Source: Saccharum officinarum (taxonomy: Eukaryota > Streptophyta > Magnoliopsida > Poales > Poaceae). From it: a stretch of DNA of 64,000 bases. The position numbers and the translations under genes were made by a program. The stretch lies in contig CM036170.1 of the NCBI GenBank assembly GCA_020631735.1, forward strand, positions 67,223,737-67,287,736. The letters run 5' to 3'. The notes below the pieces were generated by a model, which had not been told where the DNA came from, did no database searches, and was given only the letters and a program-made list of their open reading frames with translations. Positions 12,239-22,700 of the stretch are shown here, piece after piece (the stretch's first letter is position 1; each line of letters opens with the position of its first letter).

Positions 12239-15200
12239 ATAAAGTTTATCTTTTTCCTCAGGTGGATAAAGCATTCTGTAATGAAATGAGCTTGGTAAGC
12301 TACCACACAGGGTAGTCTTGCTAACATTAGTTCCATAACAGCTGTACCTGACGTACATAATGCTGCTCTACTAGCCTGCAAAAGGAAGCATTACCTTCTT
12401 AGTTCACTCAAGGGATGCTGAAAGTGCAATCAAATTTGCAGTAGCACCTAGCAATTAACTGCAACAACGAAGTTACGTGATGACAGTTTGCACAGGCAGA
12501 CCTGGCTGCTTAAGTTACAGACACTAAAAGTTAAACCACAAACCAGGAATTTCTCATTAGCTCTATTTGTTATACTTTACTTGATTGGGTCGAGATGTAA
12601 CAGATGCTAATGAGGATTAGATAATCTATAATCATACCAACATGAGTACTCCACACATCTCAAGTAGGTCCAAACTAATTGATTGTGAGATACTATCTGG
12701 CCAGTTGGGTTCCAACTCCCAAGAGCTATTACTTAATAGCAGCATGTGTATCTTTGAATATGTTGCAATTAACAAACCAATGATCTAACTGGTTGTGGTA
12801 GAAAACACACATCTACTTAATTGACAAAGATTCAGGATAATGTGCTGAGCCTTCTGTCCACATTGACAGAAGTAACTGGTATCCATGACATGTCAACAAC
12901 AAACTGTTCTCAGAGAGCCACTGATAATAGCCAGCTCTACAACTATAATTAATTTGCTGACATAAATCGACGAAAGATTCAGGTGCCATTTTGGAATGGC
13001 AACGACACATCTTCCCCTACTAAAAAAAAGGAGGCTGTGTTTAGAGGAAATGGTAATCTGGCAAGAATACCAGGTAGAGCCTTTTTCTCCACAATCAGAG
13101 CACAAGCACCCCATTGAAACTGCATACCATCAACAAAACACAAGGGTTGTCTCTTGTATAGAAAGAGGTGACCTGTATATTACTTTCTGTCCATTATGTT
13201 GTTATACTTTCTTGTGGTCCAGTGTCACAATGTAGCATCTGATCTTAATAACAGAATTATTTCATAAATCACCTAAGACAAAATGGACAGAAGCATGCAC
13301 AATCCACTAACTGCACTAATCAACAGTTGTCTAAATTTCTCTTTAATTTTATTCTTTTATTCCTGTGCAGCCAGTAGAAATCAAACATGAAGCTTTTTTA
13401 GAATGACTGTGATAATCCAGAATTCAACTGCTAGGAAGGTATGGTTATTCGAAAGATATTCACGTCAAATGAAAAATCAAGTATAAAAAGTATGTGAAAT
13501 TCGTCAGAATGAAATGGAGCTTGAGAATTAGACTTCAGACGTGAGCTCACACTGAATGCATCGTATCTTTCTTTAAGCGATCCCCCGGGTATCAACACCA
13601 CTGGAAAAGGTCCTGACTGAACAACCTTTTCAATATAGGTCCTCACGTATCGATGTGGAGCAACTGGGATGACTAATGATAGTTCATTAAATGTTTGTCT
13701 TAAGTTCTGCACAGTATGCAAAAAGATCGGAAGCATTCGAACTACCTCCTGCATCCTACTTCCAGGCAACATGGTTATGATTGTGGCACCTAGCAAGGGT
13801 GTACTTTTCATTAGAAAGCGGGCATGTATTGACCACACAATCAACAACTGCACATTAAGACTTAGTGCACTAAGACTAAGAAACATTGATACAATTCCAT
13901 AGAGGTGAATACACAACGTCCTGATATGAACCATTATTGATGAACGCATAATTCGATGGTTTTTGCGTCGCTCAAAATATATATATATATAATAATATAT
14001 CTATCATGTTTGCACATAGAACATATAGCTGACTATCATCACCTTTGAATCCACATTAGCATCAGTTGAAATAAATGGAGCCTTCATGATGGAATATGTA
14101 CTTCATTTTTTCACATTTAGTTATATCTTTCACAATTGAGGTTGAAAATCAATATAAATGTGACTCACAAGATGTCTAGCTGATTCGAAAGCAGTACGAA
14201 ACAAGTTATTTGGAACTGGCTCCAAAAACAGAACAATTCACAATGATTGCTCCAACAGAACAAATTTAAATAAAATTTTTATCAACACAGTAGCCTTGAA
14301 TTTTAATCGAATTGATCAAGCTGCAATACCAACAAAATGGATTTTAATAGCTAAACAGCCTAGCACTAACTGTAGAAAGTAAGTGTGCATGCGATTACTG
14401 GCAGTTAGAAACAGCAAGAGTAGTTTACATATTTGAAGTTGCATCATTATCGGACAACAAGCTTCAGATTAGCTACTGGAAAAGAGTGTCTAGTTCCTTC
14501 CAAGGTAGTAAGGTTTAATTCCAAAAGACACTTCAGAAAGAACACATGGTGCACTAATCTGATAAGTATGAGAGAAAAACAAAAGGCAGAAGGTAGCCAT
14601 TGGCACTTACAATCTAGGATCTTCCACAACACAACAACAACAACATAGCCTTTTGTCCCAAGCAAGTTGGGGTAGGCTAGAGATGAAACCCAAAAGAGAC
14701 GAGAAACAGGGAGACACATAAAGGGACATAAAGGGCACAAGACAAAAGATGTCACGGTTCAGGCACGTTGATTGCTAATCTCCAAGCGCTCCTGTCCATA
14801 GCTAAATCCTTGGGGATATTCCACTCCTTAAGATCTCTCTTAACGGACTCGTCCCAAGTTAGTTTAGGTCGACCTCTACCGCTCTTTACATTATCGGCCC
14901 GCTTTAGAACTCCACTACGCACCGGCGCCTCAGGAGGCCTCCGTTGGACATGTCCAAACCATCTCAACCGATGTTGAATCAATTTCTCCTCAATTGGTGC
15001 CACCCCAACCCTATCCCGAATATCGTCGTACCGTACTCTATCCCTCCTTGTGTGCTCACAACACCAACGCAACATACGCATCTCCGCTACACTCAATTGC
15101 TGGACATGTCGCCTTTTTGTAGGCCAACACTCAGCACCATATAACATCGCCGGACGAATCGCCGTCCTATAGAACTTACCTTTCAGCTTCTGAGGCACCC

Positions 15201-18200
15201 TTTTGTCACAGAGAACGCCAGAAGCTTGACGCCATTTCAACCAGCCGGCTGAAATTCTATGCCTAACATCTTCATCAATGTCTCCATCCTTTTGTAGCAT
15301 CGATCCTAAATACCGAAAAGTATCCTTCTTGGCCACCACTTGCCCATCGAGGCTAACGTCTCCCTCCTCGTGCCTAGTCGCGCTGAAATCGCACCTCATA
15401 TACTCGGTCTTAGTCCTACTAAGTCTGAACCCTTTCGACTCTAACGTGTGCCTCCATAGTTCTAACTTCCTATTAACTCCCGCCCTACTGTCGTCAACTA
15501 GCACCACATCATCAGCAAAGAGCATACACCAAGGGATATCACCTTGTATGTCCCTTGTGACCTCATCCATCACCAAAGCAAATAAATAAGGGCTCAAAGC
15601 TGACCCCTGATGCAGTCCTATTTTAATTGGAAAGTCACTGGTGTCGCCATCACCTGTTCGGACAAACGTCACCACATCCCTGTACATATCCTTGATGAGG
15701 GTAACATACTTAGTTGGGACTTTGTGCTTTTCCAAGGCCCACCACATAACATTTCTCGGTACTTTGTCATATGCCTTCTCGAGGTCAATAAAGACCATGT
15801 GCAAGTCCTTCTTCTGCTCCCTATATCTCTCCATCAATTGTCGTAATAAGAAAATCGCCTCCATGGTCGACCTACCAGGCATGAACCCAAACTGATTTTG
15901 GGTCACATGTGTCACTCTCCTTAGACGATGCTCGATAACCCTCTCCCAGAGCTTCATCGTATGACTCATCAACTTAATCCCACGGTAGTTAGTACAACTT
16001 TGAACATCTCCCTTGTTCTTGAAGATAGGTACTAATATACTTCTCCTCCATTCTTCAGGCATCTTGTTTGACCGAAAAATAAGGTTAAAAAGCTTAGTTA
16101 ACCATACTATCGCTCTGGCGCCTAGGTATCTCCACACCTCAATGGGGATACCATCAGGGCCCATCGCTTTACCTCCCTTCATCCTCTTCAAAGCCTCTCC
16201 GATCTCTGCCTCCTGAATTCTCCTCACAAAGCGTCTGTTGGTATCGTCAAATGAGTCGTCCAACTCAAGGGCAGAACCCTCATTCTCCCCATTAAACAAC
16301 TTGTCGAAGTACTCTCTCCATCTGTCCTTGATCTCCTCATCCTTCACCAGAAGTCGATCTGTCCCATCCTTGATGCATTTTATTTGGTTGATGTCCCTTG
16401 TCTTCCTCTCGTGGATTCTAGCCATCCTATAAATGTCCTTCTCCCCTTCCTTCGTGCCTAGCCGCTGATAAAGGCCATCATACGCCTGACCTTTTGCTAC
16501 ACTCACAGCTCGCTTTGCAACCCTCTTCGCTATTTTATAGTCCTCGATGTTGGCTACACTCTTGTCATGGTGGAGACGCTTGAAACACTCCTTCTTCTCC
16601 CTAATAGCCCTTTGCACCTCGTCATTCCACCACCATGTGTCTTTCGCTTCCCGTTTGCCTCCCCTACTCACGCCAAACACTTCCGAAGCCACATTCCGGA
16701 CACATGTTGCCATCTTTAGCCACATGTCATCGGCATCTTCTCCTTCTTCCCAAGGTCCCTCGTCTAGCATCCTCTCCTTAAACGTCTGCGTTGCTTCCCC
16801 TCTAAGCTTCCACCACTTCGTTCTCGCAATCTTGGCCCGTTTGTCCCGGTGGACACGTACCCGAAAGCGAAAGTCCGCCACCACAAGCTTATGTTGAGGG
16901 ACAACACACTCCCCAGGTAACACCTTACAATCAAAGCAAGCAGGTCTATCCTCCCTCCTTGCAAGGATAAAGTCGATCTGGCTCGAGTGTTGTCCACTAC
17001 GAAAGGTTACTAGATGAGATTCCCTCTTCCTAAAGAGGGTGTTCGCTATCAACAAGTCATAGGCCAGCGCGAAGTTCAAAACATCCTCCCCCTCTTGATT
17101 CCTACTACCATACCCGAACCCCCCGTGCACCCGCTCGAAACCTACATTAGTCGCACCAACATGGCCGTTGAGGTCTCCTCCTATAAAGAGTTTCTCGCTG
17201 ATAGGTACGGTACTAACCATGCTATCAAGATCTTCCCAAAACTGCCTCTTGGTGCCCTCGCTAAGACCTACCTGAGGGGCATAGGCACTGATCACATTCA
17301 GAGCCGAATCTCCAACTAGCAGCTTGACCAAGATAATCCGGTCGCCTTGCCTCCTAACATCAACGACTCCATCCTTAAGGCTCCTATCGATCAAGATGCC
17401 TACACCATTCCTACCCGATGTTGTCCCCGTGTACCAAAGTTTGAAGCCAGTATCCTCCACCTCCTTCGCCTTCTGACCCTTCCATTTAGTCTCCTGAACG
17501 CATAGAATACTTACAATCTAGGATCTTGTGCATGCAAAAAGTAGTGGCAAACAAATCATGTGTATGATTACCTGGGGACAACCCATGTTCCAGTCGGAAA
17601 GCTTCACAACTTCTTTGATACTTGGACTTGTCAGAGGACAGTTCTGGCCCCTATATTTTTTTCCAGATGAGTTAAATTGTAAGTAAAAAACAGTGATCCC
17701 AGGAGAGCTACAATGGATTGATCTTGAGTCTTGACAATTGAATCACATGATATAAACATTTCCAGTTTGCCAGATCAAAATGTTGTATTTGCAATGAAAT
17801 AATTTGATCACTCACAAATGACAAAAAATACAATGTTCAGTAGTTATTGCATATCAACGGTACATTAGATGAGCACTAATACACTACACACAGGCTTTGC
17901 ACCCTCTCATCTTTAAAGCTATATTTTACCCTCAATTCACTGTAAGCCATATGACTGCATGTGACTTTCTCGGTTTAATACAAGGTGTTTATGCAAGAAA
18001 ATTTTAACTGGCTACATGGAGAGGTATGTTAAGTGTTTCGGAAAAGATGAAAGAAAGATTTGGATAGAAAAACTTTGAATTGAATAATTCTTTAGGTTAA
18101 TGGCATTGATGGCTTGATGCTGAGCTAAAGTTACACAGGTCCTTACCATGTTTAGGCCAATCGCATCATCCAATAAGGGGTGGCCCACATAAGTAGCAGG

Positions 18201-19448
18201 CAACCCATTTAATCTGCATATTTCTTCCTCAAATGGAAGAATACACAACATGTGGTCCACAAAATTATGCAACTTAGAGAGCCTGCTTTCACCACCTTTC
18301 CAGGCCCAGAATGATGGCGAAACATAATGGATATGCAGAGGACTTTGAACCTTCTGATTGCTTCTGCCTAGACAACAGAAAAATTTTATTCCATATTTGC
18401 TGATGAATGAATTAATCAAGAGAAATGCTTCCATTAACACCCTTACATTTCAATTGCTTCAACAGTCGAAAAGAAAACCCCTTTGAATCAACTGTAACCA
18501 CAACATGAGGTTGAAATAGCATAACTGCATTTGCAGTATCCTCAATTTTCCTCTGCAGAATTAAAGTGAGTATAATTAATGTCAAGTGCATCATATGAAC
18601 AGAAAGCAAAGGAGCACACACACATGTAATACCTTGATACTATATATGTGCGGCAGCAGCTCCCACATGCCCATAATGGCAATTTCTTCCATGGGAAAAA
18701 GTGATTGCAAACCTTCCTTGCACATTAATTCACTACATTGACAAAAGAGTACGTATAATGGGGAAAGAAATGAAAGACCATATTTGAACAAGAACGATAG
18801 GATCCACGTTCCAACTTGAAACTGGGTTGATGCATCATCACCTCATTCCTCATGAGCTAACAATTAGTACTAGTGTGAGGAATGGAGTCATTCCGCCAAA
18901 TTTGAGGAATGGACTCACAATGCACCACCTTGTCTAGAATGGTGTGATTCCTCAAACCAAACACCCTGTAAATGTCGCTTCTACCTTCGTTCTACTCAAT
19001 AACTTGGATTTTATAGCATTTATTTGACCGCAACCACAATAGCCACAATTGTTAGATGATCCCCAGCGGTGCATAGGTGTGCATTGCACCAATGTGCATT
19101 GACATGAGAAATAAAATGTGTTCTGTGAACCTCGGTAAAACTTGTAAACTCGAGTTTGACGCCCTAAATCTTTGACGGTACGAGGTATTGAACCAAAAGA
19201 CGGACGAGGGAGAACACATACCCGCCAACGCCAGCGAAGCGGACGGGCACAGGGGACAGTGCCCTGAGAGACGCCATGAGCCGCGAAGCGAGCGAGTCGC
19301 CGGATACCTCGCCAGCGACCACGAACACCCTGAGCTCCCCATCGCGAGCGGCAGCGTCCACAACCCTACCGTATGAGAGCGCGCGCGCGAGTGGCCTAGG
19401 CGGCCGCGCTCGCCGACGCCCCTCGGCTGCGATCCATCGCAGTAGCAT
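12234..19448 (-). CDS. LpxB: Lipid-A-disaccharide synthase (LpxB), exons 1-7a; gene interrupted in exon 7
   Basis: A GT19-family glycosyltransferase that joins UDP-2,3-diacylglucosamine to lipid X; plant versions are mitochondrial. Exons (minus): 19,448-19,222; 18,732-18,633; 18,552-18,447; 18,367-18,147; 17,650-17,572; 13,789-13,551; 12,375-12,234. All junctions are GT-AG and phases agree. The Arg-rich N-terminus ([19 protein letters not shown]) suits a mitochondrial presequence. Family motifs: [11 protein letters not shown] (about residue 41), [44 protein letters not shown] and [10 protein letters not shown]. The start chosen is the ATG at 19,448, just ahead of the conserved domain. Exon 7 is broken by chromovirus 1: the frame reads …NFIS, then Leu and TAA at the LTR edge, predicting a 372-residue product without the C-terminal part. 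Everything before the insertion is intact, which suggests recent inactivation. Intron 5 also hosts a LINE. Confidence 0.9.
12376..13550 (-). other. LpxB intron 6
   Basis: 1,175 bp between donor GTGAGC after DAFS and acceptor TTTTGCAG before ASRAAL. No conserved exon, RNA gene or clear transposon end was found in it. Confidence 0.7.
13977..13999. repeat. (AT)n microsatellite in LpxB intron 5
   Basis: About eleven AT dinucleotides followed by a looser AT-rich stretch. An ordinary intronic microsatellite. Confidence 0.8.
14605..14623. repeat. 19-bp target-site duplication of the RTE LINE (left copy)
   Basis: acttacaatctaggatctt occurs here and again at 17,509-17,527, flanking the element exactly. 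A long duplication of this kind is produced by target-primed reverse transcription. Confidence 0.93.
14624..17508 (-). mobile_element. 5'-truncated RTE-clade LINE in LpxB intron 5
   Basis: A 2,885-bp non-LTR retrotransposon on the minus strand between perfect 19-bp duplications (14,605-14,623 and 17,509-17,527). The 3' end has a short UTR with a CCCCAACTTGCTTGGGAC block and a GTTGTTGTT-type simple-repeat tail, typical of plant RTE elements. The 5' end begins inside the endonuclease domain, so the copy is truncated. The frame is open over its whole length, which suggests a young insertion. The clade comes from domain order, the FADD RT motif and the tail type. Confidence 0.92.
14752..17508 (-). 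CDS. RTE LINE endonuclease-reverse transcriptase (5' partial)
   Basis: An open frame of about 918 codons ending in TGA; the first residues ([11 protein letters not shown]) abut the target duplication, so the true start is lost. Domains: AP-endonuclease-like region ([19 protein letters not shown], the His in [10 protein letters not shown]), then RT ([45 protein letters not shown], catalytic FADDVVLV), then a C-terminal region ([12 protein letters not shown]…[12 protein letters not shown]) characteristic of RTE proteins. It nicks target DNA and reverse-transcribes its RNA. No internal stop or frameshift was found. Without a 5' end and promoter this copy is probably not independently mobile. Confidence 0.9.
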   Translation of the reverse strand: MLCVQETKWKGQKAKEVEDTGFKLWYTGTTSGRNGVGILIDRSLKDGVVDVRRQGDRIILVKLLVGDSALNVISAYAPQVGLSEGTKRQFWEDLDSMVSTVPISEKLFIGGDLNGHVGATNVGFERVHGGFGYGSRNQEGEDVLNFALAYDLLIANTLFRKRESHLVTFRSGQHSSQIDFILARREDRPACFDCKVLPGECVVPQHKLVVADFRFRVRVHRDKRAKIARTKWWKLRGEATQTFKERMLDEGPWEEGEDADDMWLKMATCVRNVASEVFGVSRGGKREAKDTWWWNDEVQRAIREKKECFKRLHHDKSVANIEDYKIAKRVAKRAVSVAKGQAYDGLYQRLGTKEGEKDIYRMARIHERKTRDINQIKCIKDGTDRLLVKDEEIKDRWREYFDKLFNGENEGSALELDDSFDDTNRRFVRRIQEAEIGEALKRMKGGKAMGPDGIPIEVWRYLGARAIVWLTKLFNLIFRSNKMPEEWRRSILVPIFKNKGDVQSCTNYRGIKLMSHTMKLWERVIEHRLRRVTHVTQNQFGFMPGRSTMEAIFLLRQLMERYREQKKDLHMVFIDLEKAYDKVPRNVMWWALEKHKVPTKYVTLIKDMYRDVVTFVRTGDGDTSDFPIKIGLHQGSALSPYLFALVMDEVTRDIQGDIPWCMLFADDVVLVDDSRAGVNRKLELWRHTLESKGFRLSRTKTEYMRCDFSATRHEEGDVSLDGQVVAKKDTFRYLGSMLQKDGDIDEDVRHRISAGWLKWRQASGVLCDKRVPQKLKGKFYRTAIRPAMLYGAECWPTKRRHVQQLSVAEMRMLRWCCEHTRRDRVRYDDIRDRVGVAPIEEKLIQHRLRWFGHVQRRPPEAPVRSGVLKRADNVKSGRGRPKLTWDESVKRDLKEWNIPKDLAMDRSAWRLAINVPEP
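17509..17527. repeat. 19-bp target-site duplication of the RTE LINE (right copy)
   Basis: Identical to 14,605-14,623. It lies 45 bp from LpxB exon 5 (17,572-17,650), so the LINE landed close to a splice donor without destroying it. Confidence 0.93.
17651..18146 (-). other. LpxB intron 4
   Basis: 496 bp between GTAAGG after GLNM and the acceptor AAATATAG before GPELSSDK. No further feature is visible. Confidence 0.65.
18830..18972. mobile_element. MITE-like fragment in LpxB intron 1
   Basis: The right end reads …tcctcaaaccaaacaccctgta, the type of terminal sequence (reverse: acagggtgtttggtttga) seen in PIF/Harbinger-type MITEs of grasses. Internal gaggaatgga/attcctca repeats form a weak inverted pattern. 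The matching left terminus is absent, so this is a partial copy at best. Confidence 0.4.
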
Positions 19449-19717
19449 CGGCCGCGTCCAGAAGAAAGCGGCGCCGGACGGAGTGGAGAATGGAGAGAGT
19501 GGAAGCCTGGCTGGGCGACTGGGCGAAGAGCCAAGCCCAACACAAGTCTCGGCCTACCTGGCCGGGTGTCTGGCGTGGGCCTTGCGCACACGTCAACTGA
19601 AACCCCAAAACCCTCGAGCTGCTGCGGCGCGTGGGCTTTCCGCTCCCGACATCGCAAAAATATCACGATCCACCCTTCCCAGCTGCCGCCGCCGCCGCCG
19701 CCGCCGCCGCGAACGAG
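19449..19717. promoter_or_regulatory. Bidirectional promoter between LpxB and the BipA-like gene
   Basis: The LpxB ATG (19,448, minus) and the BipA-like ATG (19,718, plus) are 269 bp apart with no TATA-like box between them. The interval is GC-rich and holds three TGGGCY (site II) elements: AAGCCCA at 19,533-19,539, TGGGCC at 19,576-19,581 and TGGGCT at 19,632-19,637. It also holds AAACCCT near 19,609. Site II elements are known to bind TCP factors in promoters of plant mitochondrial and translation genes. Shared regulation is an inference from spacing and motifs. Confidence 0.65.
19684..19712. repeat. (GCC)n microsatellite in the 5' leader of the BipA-like gene
   Basis: About nine GCC units ending six bases before the chosen ATG (19,718). 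It would encode an Ala run if translation began upstream at a non-ATG codon. I treat it as 5' UTR because the downstream ATG gives a normal targeting peptide. Confidence 0.85.
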
Positions 19718-22700
19718 ATGGCGGCAGCCCTTTTGCTCCGCGGTCTCCGCTCATCGGCGAGCCGGGCACATATCCACTCTCTTTCCCATGCCTCCTCCCC
19801 GTCGGCGCTGGGGTCTTCCCTTCTACGCCGCCTCTACTCCTCTGCGGCGGCGTCAACCGCTGCCTCGCCTGCTTTCACGCCCGGCGGCGTCATGGACCCG
19901 TCCCGCATCCGCAACGTGGCGGTGATAGCCCACGTCGACCATGGGAAGACGACGCTCATGGACCGGCTCCTGCGACAGTGCGGGGCCGATATCCCCCACG
20001 AGCGCGCCATGGATTCCATCAGCCTTGAGCGCGAGCGCGGCATCACCATTGCCTCCAAGGTAGGTAACACATCTCGCAGGACTCGTGCTTGCATGCGTGG
20101 TTAGTGAGGCTGGAGCTGGGATTCTTATCCTACTACCATTTCGTTGGGCAAGTTGCGTGCATCACAGCAATGATCTTAACATAATCCGCCTCAGAGGCCA
20201 TTCTCAATTTTTGGTTTCTGTGTCCCATAATTTTGAGATGCACTCCTGAGTCCTGAGTAACACTTCGACCTTTAATTGACTTCGTTGTGTTTGAATTCGA
20301 ATTGGTCAGAGGATGGATGTCAGCATGTCACGACTGATTCAACTACTGTTCTGAAGTGTATACTGTGCTTGATGACTCATGTGGTTCATTTGTAAATATC
20401 AATTTACAAACACCTTATGCCCATTTCCATGAGAAATGAAAGTAGCATTTGGCCCAATACTCTTTATTCAACATTACCCGCACTCTCATGCATCATTGCA
20501 GTGATCACTTAATCCTCGCTTTTTTTTTCGTCTGATAGCGTGAGTGGACTGTATTAGAAGTTTAGAACTTTCCTATGATCTGTAGTAAGTATATCATTTA
20601 TTATATGTTAGGCTACTTGTCTTCATGCAGCAAATATAAAATCCGATATGACATCAGTCCACATTCTAGAATCAAGAGTAATAAGTCTGTGTGTCGGTGC
20701 TGCATAAAGAATTGTTAAGTTGCTATTGGAAACCACTACATACATTGTGAATAGAAGATTTTTGTGTAGATCATTTCTGATTCATTATTCCTGCAATGAT
20801 TAACTTGCCATCTGATTTCTCTTGTCAACCATGTTAGATTTTTATACCTAAATTTAGTCTTAATTACCCTGCTTGTTAGAGGTTTAGAACTGAAATGACA
20901 CAAAAACTGTGATCAGGGGCAAGCCCAAGATTTGGGATGTGGGTATTCAAAATTTTCAAAGGATAAAGAAAATTGTTTTTTTCTATAGGTTAAAACCCCG
21001 TTTGGCATGTATATTGGATTATATAGCATGATAGAACTAATTGTATAATAAGTAGAAGATATATAGCACAGAATTGAGCATTGTATCTTAGATCACGCTT
21101 TATCATAACTTAAAAGTGTGTAGCATATAGAAATACTTATTGTTTGACAAAAATAATGTGTATTCAGTTGGATACCGTTGACTCTAAGTAGGCCCGCCCC
21201 TGACTGTGATGTTATCAACACTTCAATTACAAGGGTCTCATAATTAAAATAGTAATCAGGTATTTATCTGATATTAGGCTGTATATAGAATAGGATCTAC
21301 TAACTGTTCCTTTGCATGTGGATGCTACTTAACTTGCTACTGACTGTAGGCTCAAAACATTCTTACATGATCTTGAAGAGCTTGATTAACCACCGTTATG
21401 CGGCACTTCCATTATGTGTCTAGTAAATCAGAAATGAAGAATCTAGTCAAGAACTTAGGAAAAAAGGACTAATTGTGTTCCAGTAGTTCTCACTGAATTG
21501 AAACTAATAAAATAATTTCAGACTACAAAGCATTGTATTCCCTTTGTATGTTTAGTAAGATGTAGCATTGATCTGACCTGTTGATATGATTCGACCGTTT
21601 ATCCCGTTTAAATGGCCGTTTTGCCCGTCTAAGTGGCTGTTTAGCCCGAATAATGGCTAAACGGCAAGTGACCGACTGTTTACCGTTTAGGATAACACTA
21701 ATGATACAAGTTTGGCATGCCAGCTAACTTATGTAATATCTCACGTGCCAAGTTAGTTTTGATGTTGACACCACACGTGCACTCTTTCACCATATGCAAG
21801 ATTGATTTGAACTAACATCTGCATAGTCTGGTCGATAAACATGCTGGACAAATCACATGGAAATCAGGTGCTCATAATCCACTCTGATTAGCATACCCTT
21901 ATTTCCTATTCCTAAGTTCCTGCACTATAGTGAAGTATTGCTGTATTCCATATAGAGCATGCCATATGAAACCTTAAGCAACACTGCTTGCTGATGTTGG
22001 CTACTTTTAGGTCACTTCTGTCTCTTGGAAGGAAAATGAACTCAACATGGTCGATACACCTGGCCACGCTGATTTTGGTGGCGAGGTATGTGGTCCTCAT
22101 ATAATTTTCTATGATTTGGACCGAAATGTAGATTTTGATGTACAATATGATCATTGCCAAATTTGTTGCAGGTTGAACGAGTTGTTGGAATGGTGGAAGG
22201 AGCTGTCTTGGTTGTTGATGCTGGAGAGGGACCTTTAGCACAAACTAAATTTGTGCTTTCAAAGGCTTTGAAGTATGGCTTGCGCCCAATTCTTCTCCTC
22301 AACAAGGTTGATAGGCCTTCAGGTCTGCATCATCATCAGATGTTAACGTTATTTCATTAGTATTTTCTTATTGCAATGGATCAGGTTAAAGACACAACGA
22401 AACGATTTTCTTTACAGGTTAACCATTTTAGTGTTCATCATTTTAACTGAAATGCCATTGCACCATTGTTTGTACTAGTTTGTTCGAGTAAATTAACTGA
22501 TAAAGAGTCTTATGGTGAGCATGTACATCTAATTTGTTACCGTAATATGACTAAATGCAAACTACATGACATCTGAAGTTAAATGGGTTGAATGATAGGT
22601 TGATTTAAATAAGGAAAGGGGAAAACAAGTAGAATGTAGATGCTTTAAGATTTCCCCCATCAGGAGACACTAGAAATAAGTAAATTAAGATGAAATGGTT

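Noticed and set aside
19276..20094. Several long ORFs on both strands around the divergent promoter
   Set aside because: Shadows of the GC-rich first exons of LpxB and the BipA-like gene.
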